This document shows positions 36,901-46,204 of a stretch of 64,000 nt of DNA, piece after piece. Position 1 is the stretch's first letter. Every line of letters begins with the position of its first letter. Origin of the DNA: Capitulum mitella (Eukaryota; Arthropoda; Thecostraca; Pollicipedomorpha; Pollicipedidae); the NCBI GenBank assembly GCA_030062745.1, contig CP099853.1, forward strand, positions 4,191,634-4,255,633, written 5' to 3'. The notes under the pieces are model-generated. The model worked only from the letters and a program-made list of their open reading frames with translations. It searched no databases and was not told the origin of the DNA. The translations under genes were made by a program, and so were the position numbers.

Positions 36901-39900
36901 GACGCTGGATGTGGGTGCCAGCGGTGCTGATGGGACTTAGTGGCCTCCGGAACGGGACTCTCAGTTAAAGTTTCCGCACGCCGTTTCGGAATGATGCTGT
37001 TTTTGGTCACGAAAATAGGTGTTCTTACAATACGTTCTGCTCGGAAATGTGATTTTTCTTGGATTTACGCAGTTTAATCACAGCCGCTTTTGAACATCGT
37101 TTTATGTCAGCTATTCTCTTCCGTGTGGCTGCGATCTCTGTCTGTCCTCAACACTGGCCTGTGACCTCTGTCTGTCACCTCTTTCTGTCCTCAACACTGG
37201 CTTGTGACCTCTGTGTTCGCCGTCCTGGCCTGTGACCTCTGTCTGTCCTGTACTGGCCTGTTACCTCTGCATGTCCGCCGTACTGGCCTGTGACCTCTGG
37301 CTTCCGTATTAAGCTGTGGACCTCCATGTGTGCCCTACATTCCGACCTCGACTCTCCTCGGTCTGAGGTTCCAACACCCCTGTCGTGTGTCCGCTCTATC
37401 CCGGCCCGTGTCGGCGGCCGCGGCCCGACCGTACCGTCTCTGCGGCGGCAGACGCGGCCTGCGGCAGCGCTCGGCGGCCAGAGCGCAGGCCGAGCAGGCC
37501 GTCAAGAAGGAGCAGCAGGACCGTCTCGACTCGCTGCGGCGCCAGATGGCCAGCTACAAGAAGGCCGCCGTCGCAAAGGTGGGGTGGCTCCGTGCCGTTT
37601 GGACTGTACTCGTCGTTAGATATGTTGTGACTGAGGAGGAGAGTTGTCCGATAAACAGTAATTTGAACCTTACCTGAACAATAGTGTTGCGTAGAAGCTC
37701 TGTTTGTTGTGGATCATCTCTCGACTGCACGTTTTTATGTGCAGCTGGATGGATTTTACAGCACTTCCTGGAAGGTTTCGGTTGATAGGCTTGTTGATCG
37801 TAACCATTGTACATCTTGTACAGTTCTTGGCTCATATCTGAGATCGTGTTATTTTCACATCCCGTGTTAGCACGGACCTCATTTTGTAGCGATGCGACGG
37901 CCGGCCATGATTGGACTATCATTGACGACATTTGCGACTGACCAAGTGTAATGGCTAATAGGAGGCAAACAGTCGTGCTCTGGGCGGGAGCCCTCGTCTC
38001 CCCCCCCCCCGCCCAAAAAAAAGAAACGCGGTTTATCAGCCTGACAGTTTTCTTCGGTTTGCAGTCCGAATATGGTCGCTGCTTGTCTGTCTTTGGCTCT
38101 GTAGTCCGTATTATGGCCACTGCTCGTCTGTCTCCAGTTGAGAACATTCGGCGACTCACCACCCGTGACCCCGCACTGAGACCGTCTCCCCGCCCTGTCC
38201 GCAGCCGGCCAAGGCGCGCGCGGTGCCGGTCCGGCCTCCCACCGTGCCGCAGCCGTTCCAGCTGCACGAGGTCCGGCCGGCCGCGGCCGCCGCCGGCCAG
38301 CCGCCAGCCGAGTTCAGGTCCCTGGCGCAGATGGTGCAGGGCTTCCAGCGCAAGACGCCGCCGCGGTTCCACACTCGGCCAGCCGGTGGGTGTGCTGGCG
38401 ACGGGCAGGGGCCTCTACGAATGGGTGGTGGATGTGTGCGTGGGTCTTGATGGGGACGCGCCGCTACAATGCGATTGAATGTTGGGCGATGCGTTAAAGG
38501 TTTTCGTACACATTCGCGAGAATCTCTGTAAAATTAAACATGCCGTGCAATGGTAGAAGGAAGTGTAAACCAAGGTTAATGCCGAATCATTTGTGATTAA
38601 AGATCTGTGGTAAATCCGCGTAGTGTATTGCGTCACTATCTGTCGTTGTTAGGCCTCCCTTGGCCATGCGGTTGACAGGGGCAGGCATAGGGTGGTGGGT
38701 GACATGATGGAGTTCCTGGCTGGGTATTGGGCCTGGTCTCATGGTCCTTGTGATGGCGTTCTTGTTTGCCTCAATAGATTGTCACTGTCATCGTCACTCC
38801 CTGAGACAGCTTTCGTCTGTATGTCAGTTGACCGTCACTGTCATCGTCTCTCCCTGAGACAGCTTTCGTCTGTATGTCAGTTGACCGTCACAGTCACTGT
38901 TACTCCATGTGACAGCTTTCGTCTGTATCTTAGTTGGCTTTCATTGTCCGTCTGTATCCCGGTTAACCTTCACCGTCTACATTACTCTGTGTAACAGGTG
39001 CCTTCTGTGCCCCAGGTGACCGTCACTGTCACTGTCACTCTGTGTAACAGGTATGGTCTGTGCCCCAGGTGACCGTCACTGTCAGTGTCACTCTGTGTAA
39101 CAGGTATCGTCTGTGCCCCAGGTGACCGTCACTGTCAGTGTCACTCTGTGTAACAGGTATCGTCTGTGCCCCAGGTGACCGTCACTGTATGTTCTTAAAA
39201 AAGGTTTTTGTCAGTGTCACTCTGTGTAACAGGTATCGTCTGTGCCCCAGGTGACCGTCATCTGTGACACTCTGTGTCACAGGTTGTCTGTGCCCCAGGT
39301 GACCGTCACTGTCAGTGTCACTCTGTGTAAAAGGTATCTTTTCCCAGGTGACCGTCACTGTTGTCACTCTGTGTAACAGGTATCGTCTGTGCCCCAGGTG
39401 ACCGTCACTGTGTCACTGTGTAACAGTTGTCACTCTGTGTAACAGGTATCGTCTGTGCCCCAGGTGACCGTCACTGTGAGTGTCACTCTGTGTAACAGGT
39501 ATCGTCTGTGCCCCAGGTGACCGTCAGTCACTGTGTCACTCTGTGTAACAGGTATCGTCTGTGCCCCAGGTGACGTCAGTGTCACTCTGTGTAACAGGTA
39601 TCGTCTGTGCCCCAGGTGACCGTCACTGTGAGTGTCACTCTGTGTAACAGGTATCGTCTGTGCCCCAGGTGACCGTCACTGTGAGTGTCACTCTGTGTAA
39701 CAGGTATCGTCTGTGCCCCAGGTGACCGTCACTGTGAGTGTCACTCTGTGTAACAGGTATCGTCTGTGCCCCAGGTGACCGTCACTGTGAGTGTCACTCT
39801 GTGTAAAAGGTTTGTCTGTGCCCCAGGTGACCGTCACTGTGAGTGTCACTCTGTGTAACAGGTATCGTCTGTGCCCCAGGTGACCGTCACTGTGAGTGTC

Positions 39901-42900
39901 ACTCTGTGTAACAGGTATCGTCTGTGCCCCAGGTGACCGTCACTGTGAGTGTCACTCTGTGTAACAGGTATCGTCTGTGCCCCAGGTGACCGTCACTGTG
40001 AGTGTCACTCTGTGTAACAGGTACCGTCTGTGCCCCAGGTGAGCGTCCGGCCGGGGCGGCCGAGGCCAGGCCGGCCTCGCCTCACGTAACGGTCGGCCAC
40101 ACGCCGGCGCTGATGACGCGCGGCCGCACCCGCTCCCTGAACGTGCCCACCAGGGAGCAGCTGGAGCAGGCCGAGCTGGAGGAGTGCAAACAGTGAGTGG
40201 TCGTCTGCGGGCCGGAGATCAGGCAGCACTGGCCCGCGCGGCGAGCAGACGTGCATCTAGGCGAGCTGGGAGGGGGGCCGCGTGGTTGTCGCGTATGTCT
40301 CCGGGCACTGGGACGTGGGCTCGAATCTGACTGGTCGCGTACGTCAGGCGTTCATCTGGACGACCGGTGGGGGAGACAGGTTCTCTTTATGACCGTCGTG
40401 TGGGCATGATTATGTGTCTGTCCGTGGTTTGACACAGAACATTAGCTGGTCAAAGCCAAAGGAGTGCAGGCGGTCGGCGCGTCGGATGGCGATTGTGTGT
40501 TCACTGCCGTTGCCGTGGCGCGTCGCAGCTTCTCGCTGTTTTTCGTGCTGTAGCAGGTAGCGTCCAGCTTCCCGTTACAGTACCATCTCTCGCGTGTGTC
40601 GGCGATGCAGCCGGTAACTCGATTTCCGCTCACAGCCAGGGTTGGAAGTTTGGTTTTTGTTTTTGGTGTAGTATAATTTTTGTTTTGGAGCACAAAATTT
40701 TGCAGAGGGTAATGCTGGTTTAAGTGGGCGTTATTGGTGTAATTCAGTTATGCCATTATGCCTGCTTTTTACTGAACGGAAGTTGTTATTCGCTTGCAGA
40801 GTTAGAACATTATCAGCATGGTTATAATGTAGCTTTCCGATGGAGAAACAGGATCAAGCTTTTGGGGCATAAAATGTTTTTATGTGCGCAGATTTTCAAT
40901 AGTCTTCAACACCGGAAAACAATGCCTTTTCCAACCCTGTTCACGGCACCGTATCCTCCCGGATGTGTTCCCCGGCGTCTTCTCTCCGTGCGCCAGCGCT
41001 TTGGCCGACACCGTCCGGTCTCCGCTGACGGCACCGTCTCCCCCGTGTGCCTGCCCCGACCCCGTCTCCCCATTTGTCTCCCCGACCTTTCTCCGCCGTG
41101 TTCCCCTCCTGACCCGTCTCCCCCTCGTACCTCCCCGACCCCGTCAGCCCCGTGCGCGGACGTGACAGCCGTCTCTCCCTCGTGCCGCAGGCACCAGGTG
41201 CGGGCGCGGCCGGTGAACCGGCGCGTGCTGGAGCAGACGGTGGGCGTGCCGGCCAAACGGGCCCGCTCGGCCACCCGGGCCGAGCCGTTCGCCCTCACCG
41301 AGGTGGTGCACAAGCAGCCGGTCAGTGGGGGAGGGGGGAGGGTGCGAGAGAGTATCGGCGTTGGGGTATGTTCAGGTGTGGACTGCAGGGGCTAAGTCGC
41401 CGACTAAGAATCACATGTTTGTGTGTTGTGGTGTGACGTGATCTTGTCAATAGATTGGGCGCGGTTTTGGTCCCAGAACACCGTTCTGGGACTGAAACTG
41501 AATCGGGTGCCTGCAGCACACCAGGTTCATCGCCTGGTTTCGGGAGGAGCTGAGGCAGGGTTATTTACGCACGAATTCCGTGGACCGGACCATGTGTGAC
41601 TGTGTGATGTACTCCGGTGGTGTGGCCGTGTGGCGTGTGACCATGTGACTTGGTACGCTTGACTTGGTCCTGTGTGACCGTATGCCGTACTCAGGCAGTG
41701 TAACCGTATGCGGTACTCCGCTGTTGTAACCGTATGCGGTACTCCGCCGTTGTAACCGTATGCCGTACTCCGGTGGTGTAGCTGTGTGCAGTACTCCGAT
41801 GGTGTAACCGTACGCCGTCCTGCGGTATGTTGTGCAGGAGCCGGCGGACGAGGCGGCCGAGGCGGCGGCGCGTGAGTTCCATGCCCGGCCGGCGCCGCGT
41901 CAGATTCTGGAGGCGGCCCAGGGCGTGCCGGAGCGTCGCCCGGCCGCCAGGACGCAGCCCCAGTCGCCGGCGCTGGCCCTCAAACAGCGCATGGCCGAGC
42001 GGCGCCGTGAGATCAAGGTGTGCGGCTCCAGGCAGGGCATGCTGGGCGCAGGGCGGGGGCAGGGAATATGGCAGCTTTACCTCTCCAGTGGGAACTGGGT
42101 GGTTGGGCGGTGCGCAGTTATCGTAAAATCTGGGATCAGGGCTGGGAAAGAGCGAGCCTTTCGCAGAGGGAGAGGTGCGGAATTGCGCTCGATGTCCACG
42201 TACATTGGAAACGGAAAACGCCACCTAGGGCTAGCTGAGGTTTGTTTTTTAGTTTGCTAAAAAACAAACTTTTTTGCGTATTAGTTTGCATTTTACTTGG
42301 GTGCAGACTGACTGCGGACAAAATGCATTCGACTCAGACTAAGTTGGGTTTTTCTGTAGGTTTCGCAAAAAGACATTGTTCACGGAATGTTATTGAAGTA
42401 CTCCAAAACCAGTGCTGTGCTATTCGGAAGATACCATTTGCTCACGTTGGTCTGCGGTACCATGTGCCATTTCGCTTTCATGAGCTAATACAGTGGTTTT
42501 TGTATGGGCGCCGTAGGACTACGAAGTCGGTATGTTCCTAAGCCCCAGTAATCAGTCAATGAACATTTGTGTCAACTTTCTGCTGCGTGTCCCTCTTTAT
42601 CGTCGTGGTCTCTTCGGCTTACTTACCACGTGCGAGTCTCGCTTGGGATTTGTTATCAGCGTATCGCTGTTGGTGATGTCTGACGTGCTGGTCGGACCTC
42701 AGGAACAGAAGGAGTCGGGAGGAGTGGTGCGGGCCAACCCCCTGCCGGACGCCGGCGTGCCGTTCACGCCCAAGATCGACCACAAGTCCACCCGGCCGGA
42801 GCCGTTCAGCTTCGAGACGCGCGACAAGCAGCGTCAGCTGGAGAAGGAGCGCAAGATCCAGCAGGTGACGATGCCGGCAGCAGGGGCGGGGTCGGGGGGA

Positions 42901-45900
42901 GGCATCAAGGAGGGATGAACTGGCTCGCGGCTGGACGTGTTGCACCACACATCTGTCTATTGGGCAGACAGACGTGTGGCACAACGTCTCTTTGTCCGGC
43001 GCTCTAGGTATGTCCGTTAGTGGTGTTGCCTTAGTTACACTATACAGCTGCCAAAAACCAACCACCAATGGTGTAAGGTGTTGTGGTCAGTTTTACTGAC
43101 TGCTGCATAGCTAACGTGACGGCCATTTTACATGCATTTCGTACTGCGCCGTCGGCTGTAGCGAGGAATTGTGCTGTTCGGTAGTAACTGACTTGCTGTC
43201 ACTACTTCTAATGATTTGCGGACTGTTGTCCTCTTTGAGAATGTTATTCGTCGCACTGACGGACTTCAAAGGTGTTATGGGTTATGGTGATGACGGATGC
43301 TAAAAATTTTGCTCCAAAACATTTTGTTTTCCAGAACTCAACTTGTAACCTGGCTGTCAGCGTATTGTAGCTTATTTAAAAGTTAAAAACTGTCAGAAAT
43401 CAAAAGCTGATCGAGAGCGATATTTTTCATTGGCTTGCTTTTTAATACTTCAGAAATGTTCACTCCAGAAGGAGATTTATACTCAAAGGCAAGAAGAAAA
43501 CCCAATTCCTACCGTGTCCTCTGACTACCTCCGACCACCCCTGACCGTGTCTGACCGTCCCTGACCACTGTTGACCGCCTCTGACCGCCTCTGACCCCCT
43601 GCGTCGGCCAGGTTCTGGAGGAGGAGCGGCGCCAGCGCGAGTTCCGGGCGCAGCTGCTGTGTCTCTGACCACCCCTGGCCGTCTCTGACCGTCCCTGACC
43701 GCTGCTGACCGCCTCTGACCCCCTGTGTCGGCCAGGTTCTGGAGGAGGAGCGGCGCCAGCGCGAGTTCCGGGCGCAGCTGCTGCCGCCGCTGTCTCCGCG
43801 CGGCGTGCCCGAGCGCCGGCCGCCGGCCGCCACCCGACCTCAGCCGTTCCAGCTGCCCGGCGAACAGCAGGCGGCCGCCGCCGCCGCCCGCCGACAGAAA
43901 AAGGTCAGCTGACCCCGCCCGGCCAGCGGGGTCAGGGTCAGGGTGTAGGGTTTAGGTTAGGGTACATCGTCAGGGTCAGGGCTTAGGATCCAGGTCAGGC
44001 TTCACGGTCAGGAGTCAGCGTCAGGTCGGGGGCAGGGTCAGGGTGTAATGTTTAGGTTAAGGTGCACGGTCAGAGTCAGGGTTTAGGGCTCAGATTAGGC
44101 GCCACGGTAAGAGATCATTGTCACGGTTAGGGTTTAGGGTTCAGGTCAGGGGTCACGGTCAGGGGCCAGCGTCAGGTCGGGGGTGAGACCGTGCGTCAAG
44201 GATCAGGTGTCATGGTCAGGGTCACGGTCAGGACTAAGGTTCAGGATCATGGTCAGGGGTCAGGTGTCATAGTCAAGGTCAAAAGTCAGGACCAGGACCA
44301 GGGTTCAGGGTCATGGTCAGGGAGTCAGGTGTCATAGTCAGGGTTAGAAGTCATGGCCAGGACAGGGTTCATGGTCATGATCAGGAGTCAGGTGTCATGG
44401 TCAAGGTTGGAAGTCAGGGACAGGAGCATGATTCAGGGTCAGGACCAGGGTCTGTCCAGTGGTTGACTGGCTGGGCCGAGGCGACAGGCTGGTGCTGATT
44501 CGTCGTGCCGTGTCGTTGCCATTGGTTTCTCCGGGTTCCGCGATCTGGGTGTGACGAATTTTTCTCCCCGTTCTCTGGAGTCGGTCCCGCAGAGTGTGGG
44601 TCTGCCTCTTCTGCGCCGTGTGCTACGGTTTTGCATGGCGCTCATACGCGCCGAGTGGTGACAGCAGAATGGGTGCGTCTGCCGGCCGATGGCAGCCTCA
44701 CATCATCGGGGTTGTCTGTGATGATAGTCGAATGAAAAGGGGACTGCACCGGAGAGACGCCAGCTCGAAACACCTACCGTCCAGATTGCTGCAGACCTAG
44801 TGATGTGAATCCTGTGGCATCTGACGTCTCCCACCTAGCGTTATCCGTGTGATGTTAGCCGCCTGACGTCTCCATTCTGGCGTCACCGTCTGACGTCACC
44901 TCACGTCGCCCTTCTGACGATGTTCTGTATGGCTTCGCCCGTCCGATGGCATCTGGCCGTCAGCCGTATCCACGTGACGCGTTTTCACATCAGCCGTGTG
45001 ACGTGTCCGGCGGCTGACGTCCGTTTGCGGCGGCAGCTGGAGGAGGAGGAGGCGCGCCAGCGGGCGGCGCTCGAGTTCCACGCGCAGCCGTGCCTGGTGA
45101 CGGCGCGCCAGCCGTTTCAGCCGCGGCCCGCCGAGCGGGGGCCGACGGCGGCGCACACGCCGCAGCTGCACACGGTGCGCCGCTCGGAGCGTCGCCAGAG
45201 CTTCGAGCAGCGCCAGAAGCAGCGCGAGGCCGAGCTGCAGGCCGCCAGGGAGGAGGTGAGGGCGGATCGGTAGGGGTCAGGTGGGGAGCTGCGGTGTGGA
45301 GGGGAGGATGTGCGCTGTTTGTTCGTTTTTTTCGCCGTGAATGGAGCCACGAGGATTAGCTCGTCCTTACTCTGTCCTTAACCAGCCTCCCCGCTCCTGC
45401 CGGTGCTTCCGTCCTGTCGTGGTGCTGAGTGTTCTGTTCCCTGGTCTCAGTGCCTGCTGCCCTGTTTCATGTCCCGGTGCTGACTGCCCTGTCCCCTGCC
45501 CCAGTGCTGACTGCCTGTTCGCTGCCCCGTTCGCTGCCCCTGATGCTGACTGCCCTGTTCTCTGCCCCGCTGTTGAGTGTTCTGTTCCCTGCCCTCAGTC
45601 CCTGCTTCCCTGTTCGCTGCACTCGGTGCTGAATGCTCTCCGCTACCCCTGGTGCGGACTTCCCTGTTTGCTGCCTCTTCGCTGACTGCCCCGTCCGCTG
45701 CCCCCGGCGCTGATTGTCCTCCCTGCCCGTCAGGCGGAGCGTCAGCGTGAACTGGCCGAGCAGCGGGAGGCAGCCAGGGCCCGCCGGGAGGCCGTCCATC
45801 ACGCGCAGCCGGTGCGCCGCTTCCGTCCCGTCCGCGTGCAGCCGTCCGACGTGCCGCTCACCACCCCGCGCAGCCCCAACTGGCACGCGGACAGCTCACG

Positions 45901-45922
45901 CGCCAGCTACCGCAGCCAGTGA
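30901..45922 (+). CDS. TPX2: TPX2, spindle assembly factor / Aurora-A activator
   Basis: Thirteen coding exons (30901-30991, 34498-34602, 35666-35826, 36446-36882, 37452-37578, 38205-38385, 40039-40192, 41191-41320, 41838-42017, 42703-42864, 43736-43903, 45037-45255, 45734-45922) join with consistent phases into about 767 residues; human TPX2 has 747. Seen: an N-terminal APMYVDFTNFD segment like the Aurora-A-binding region, a basic Pro-rich middle, TVPQPFQL, TRGRTRS, FxARP repeats (VRARPVNRRVLEQ, FHARPAPRQILE, FHAQP), GVPFTPKIDHK, and a C-terminal PLTTPRSPNW. Known of the family: binds Aurora A and importin-alpha, and nucleates microtubules near chromatin under Ran-GTP in the nucleus and spindle. 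Introns hold unusual splice-site-derived tandem arrays. The 5' UTR exon was not located; transcript support is lacking. Confidence 0.93.
30992..34497. other. TPX2: TPX2 intron 1, includes CpG-free block
   Basis: 3.5 kb intron. From 31148 to 32783 I find no CpG at all, and only one more up to about 33262; the flanks are CpG-rich. A C run lies at 31232. The block is AT-rich with many TG and CA steps. No exon or mobile-element ends were recognised. Confidence 0.7.
34498..34602 (+). CDS. TPX2: TPX2 exon 2
   Basis: The acceptor GTTGCAG ends at 34497 and the donor is GTAAAG. It encodes a polar stretch running from EVDHEAKISS to SEMKENKG. The phase is 1 in, 1 out. No motif is evident, but position and phase place it between the Aurora-binding exon and the basic region. 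Confidence 0.85.
34603..35665. other. TPX2: TPX2 intron 2
   Basis: AT-rich, with a TATGTA-rich low-complexity stretch at about 35340-35520. Nothing else recognised. Confidence 0.5.
35666..35826 (+). CDS. TPX2: TPX2 exon 3
   Basis: The acceptor GCGCCAG ends at 35665 and the donor is GTGATG. It encodes a basic, Ser/Thr-Pro-rich stretch (LRDVTNSPRKARART, then PLTRQLATAGDS) that contains likely phosphosites of SP/TP type. Phase 1 in, 0 out. Confidence 0.85.
35827..36445. other. TPX2: TPX2 intron 3
   Basis: Mostly ordinary sequence; its right end carries a tRNA-like repeat head on the minus strand immediately before the exon 4 acceptor. Confidence 0.5.
36300..36437 (-). mobile_element. tRNA-derived SINE-like sequence abutting exon 4
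   Basis: Read on the minus strand it starts GGTCAGCGGTTAGCGGG (A-box-like), then GGGTTCGAGCCC (B-box-like), then a body resembling arthropod tRNA-SINEs. The acceptor stem cannot pair and no TSD was found. Its head ends 9 bases before exon 4, so the splice acceptor may have grown from it. Confidence 0.45.
36446..36882 (+). CDS. TPX2: TPX2 exon 4, Pro/Arg/Ala-rich basic region
   Basis: The longest TPX2 exon (437 nt) is almost entirely Pro, Arg and Ala, with repeated PPPRRS-type units, and ends in KLVVAETPDVLR before a GTATGG donor. A disordered basic region is expected for microtubule contact. Extreme GC content makes length changes likely between individuals. The acceptor lies just downstream of a tRNA-like repeat. 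Confidence 0.82.
36883..37451 (+). repeat. TPX2: TPX2 intron 4 with tandem CTGGCCTGTGACCTCTG repeats
   Basis: Between about 37120 and 37305, imperfect units of 30-45 bp share CTGGCCTGTGACCTCTGTCTGTC. At least five copies run toward the exon 5 acceptor and are pyrimidine-rich. Confidence 0.65.
37452..37578 (+). CDS. TPX2: TPX2 exon 5, basic helix
   Basis: The acceptor GGCGGCAG ends at 37451 and the donor is GTGGGG. It encodes a strongly charged helix with AEQAVKKEQQDRLDSLRRQ and MASYKKAAVAK. Phase 2 in, 0 out. The upstream intron carries imperfect tandem repeats. Confidence 0.85.
37579..38204. other. TPX2: TPX2 intron 5
   Basis: A C run lies at about 37999. Near 38050-38140 TGGTCGCTGC/TGGCCACTGC-TTGTCTGTCT is repeated twice. 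Nothing else recognised. Confidence 0.5.
38205..38385 (+). CDS. TPX2: TPX2 exon 6, TVPQPFQL importin-binding-region motif
   Basis: The acceptor CTGTCCGCAG ends at 38204 and the donor is GTGGGT. The encoded PPTVPQPFQLHE matches the conserved TVP.PF.L motif of the TPX2 central domain, and FHTRPA near the end is the first F.xRP element. Phase 0 in, 1 out. Confidence 0.9.
38777..40038 (+). repeat. TPX2: 53-bp minisatellite containing copies of the exon 7 splice acceptor
   Basis: About 20 regular 53-bp units, plus four older diverged units at the left end. Each reads GTGTAACAGGTATCGTCTGTGCCCCAGGTGACCGTCACTGTG in outline, given here in parts: GTGTAACAG, GTATCGTCTG, TGCCCCAG, GTGACCGTC. The last unit runs straight into the coding exon, whose first bases GTGAGCGTC match the unit's GTGACCGTC. 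So each unit duplicates the 3' splice site and the exon start. Confidence 0.9.
40039..40192 (+). CDS. TPX2: TPX2 exon 7, T.GRTRS motif
   Basis: It encodes HTPALMTRGRTRSLNVPT, matching the conserved TP.LLT.GRSRP element, followed by an acidic helix EQLEQAELEECK. The acceptor CCCCAG at 40038 is the last member of a 53-bp repeat array in which every unit holds a similar acceptor. Donor GTGAGT, phase 2. Confidence 0.88.
40193..41190. other. TPX2: TPX2 intron 7
   Basis: The left part is ordinary. From about 40975 to 41190 are imperfect CCCCGACCCCGTCTCCCCC-type pyrimidine repeats leading into the exon 8 acceptor CTCCCTCGTGCCGCAG. Confidence 0.55.
41191..41320 (+). CDS. TPX2: TPX2 exon 8, F.ARP-type repeat
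   Basis: The acceptor GCCGCAG ends at 41190 and the donor is GTCAGT. The encoded VRARPVNRRVLEQTVGVP and EPFALTEVVH match the hallmark F.ARPL...IL...P and EPF.L elements of TPX2. Phase 2 in, 0 out. Confidence 0.92.
41321..41837 (+). repeat. TPX2: TPX2 intron 8 with GTAACCGTATGCCGTACTCC repeats
   Basis: From about 41600 to 41830, seven or eight units of about 27 bp share TGTAACCGTATGCCGTACTC plus a GGTGG or CTGTT spacer, ending at the exon 9 acceptor. Confidence 0.7.
41838..42017 (+). CDS. TPX2: TPX2 exon 9, FHARP repeat
   Basis: The acceptor TTGTGCAG ends at 41837. It encodes an acidic lead, then REFHARPAPRQILEAAQGVP and SPALALKQRM, a second copy of the FHARP..LLE...VP / SPAFALK module of TPX2. 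Exactly 60 codons, phase 0 on both sides. Confidence 0.93.
42018..42702. other. TPX2: TPX2 intron 9
   Basis: No repeat or exon recognised. One of few TPX2 introns without an array. Confidence 0.5.
42703..42864 (+). CDS. TPX2: TPX2 exon 10, GVPF.PK module
   Basis: The acceptor CCTCAG ends at 42702 and the donor is GTGACG. The encoded GVPFTPKIDHKSTRPEPFSF and the basic helix RDKQRQLEKERKIQ match the GVPFKPK...PFSF.SRDK module of TPX2. Phase 0 on both sides. Confidence 0.93.
42865..43611. other. TPX2: TPX2 intron 10, left part
   Basis: Ordinary AT-richer DNA, then CTGACCGTCCCTGACC-type repeats from about 43515. Confidence 0.5.
43612..43670 (+). pseudogene. TPX2: Truncated duplicate of TPX2 exon 11
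   Basis: The acceptor GCGTCGGCCAG and first 48 bases match exon 11 (43736-43903) base for base, 124 bases upstream. The copy then runs into repeat sequence and reaches TGA after 18 codons. There is no donor. If its acceptor were used the reading frame would end early. Confidence 0.85.
43736..43903 (+). CDS. TPX2: TPX2 exon 11
   Basis: The acceptor GGCCAG ends at 43735 and the donor is GTCAGC. It encodes a helix EEERRQREFRAQ, then a Pro-rich turn and RPQPFQLPGEQQ, the PEPFQL element. A truncated upstream copy of this exon's first half starts at 43612. Phase 0 on both sides. Confidence 0.9.
43904..44460 (+). repeat. TPX2: AGGTCAGGG-type array starting at the exon 11 donor
   Basis: Starting right after the AAG|GTCAGC donor, more than thirty degenerate units of AGGTCAGGG, AGGGTTTAGG and GGTCATGGTCAGG cover about 550 bases. 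Many contain AG|GTCAGG, the same form as the true donor. Some TTAGG words occur, but no perfect telomeric run. Confidence 0.75.
44461..45036. other. TPX2: TPX2 intron 11, right part
   Basis: Unremarkable to 44815, then repeated CTGACGTC / GTGTGACGT words with about 25-35 base spacing up to the exon 12 acceptor. Confidence 0.5.
45037..45255 (+). CDS. TPX2: TPX2 exon 12
   Basis: The acceptor GGCGGCAG ends at 45036 and the donor is GTGAGG. It encodes a charged helix, LEFHAQPCLVTARQPFQPR (another FHAQP module), and a basic helix SFEQRQKQREAELQ. Exactly 73 codons, phase 0. Confidence 0.91.
45380..45733 (+). repeat. TPX2: CTGACTGCCCTGTTCCCTGCCCC repeats before the last TPX2 exon
   Basis: Imperfect units of about 27-40 bp, each with GCTGACTGCC and a CCTG(T/C)TCCCTGCC core, about ten copies. 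They are pyrimidine-rich and end at the acceptor CCTGCCCGTCAG. Confidence 0.7.
45734..45922 (+). CDS. TPX2: TPX2 last exon
   Basis: The acceptor CCCGTCAG ends at 45733. It encodes HHAQPVRRFRPVRVQPSDVP then LTTPRSPNW, matching the conserved TPX2 C-terminus (H.A.P.R......S..PLTVP.SP.F), which contacts kinesin-5 in vertebrates. Stop TGA at 45920-45922. Confidence 0.93.
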   Translation, partial: AERQRELAEQREAARARREAVHHAQPVRRFRPVRVQPSDVPLTTPRSPNWHADSSRASYRSQ

Positions 45923-46204
45923 GCGGCCGGCGGCCTCAGGAACTGGGCCCGGTCAGTGGGGAGACTGGCGGTCGGCCGTGGGCTGACGGTGGGAGGGACA
46001 GCAGCGGCAGCAGCGGACCGGTGAGGTTAACCGGGGTTGTGCGAGGCTGCCGAGTGTTGTGCACCGGAGCCGTGCCCAAGAAGAGAGCAGCGAGTGAGCG
46101 ACGAGTGTGTGAATGGGAATGGTGGCGCTCGCGTGCGTATCGTAGGGAGTGGGCGTAGTGGGCTGGCCGGTGGGGGGGGGGGGGATGATGCGGCATTGAC
46201 TTAA

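Noticed and set aside
38777..40038. CRISPR-like regular array
   Set aside because: The whole 53-bp unit is repeated; there are no unique spacers between conserved repeats, and the context is a eukaryotic intron.
43904..44460. Interstitial telomere (TTAGG) block
   Set aside because: TTAGG words are scattered among more frequent GGTCAGG units; there is no uninterrupted telomeric run.
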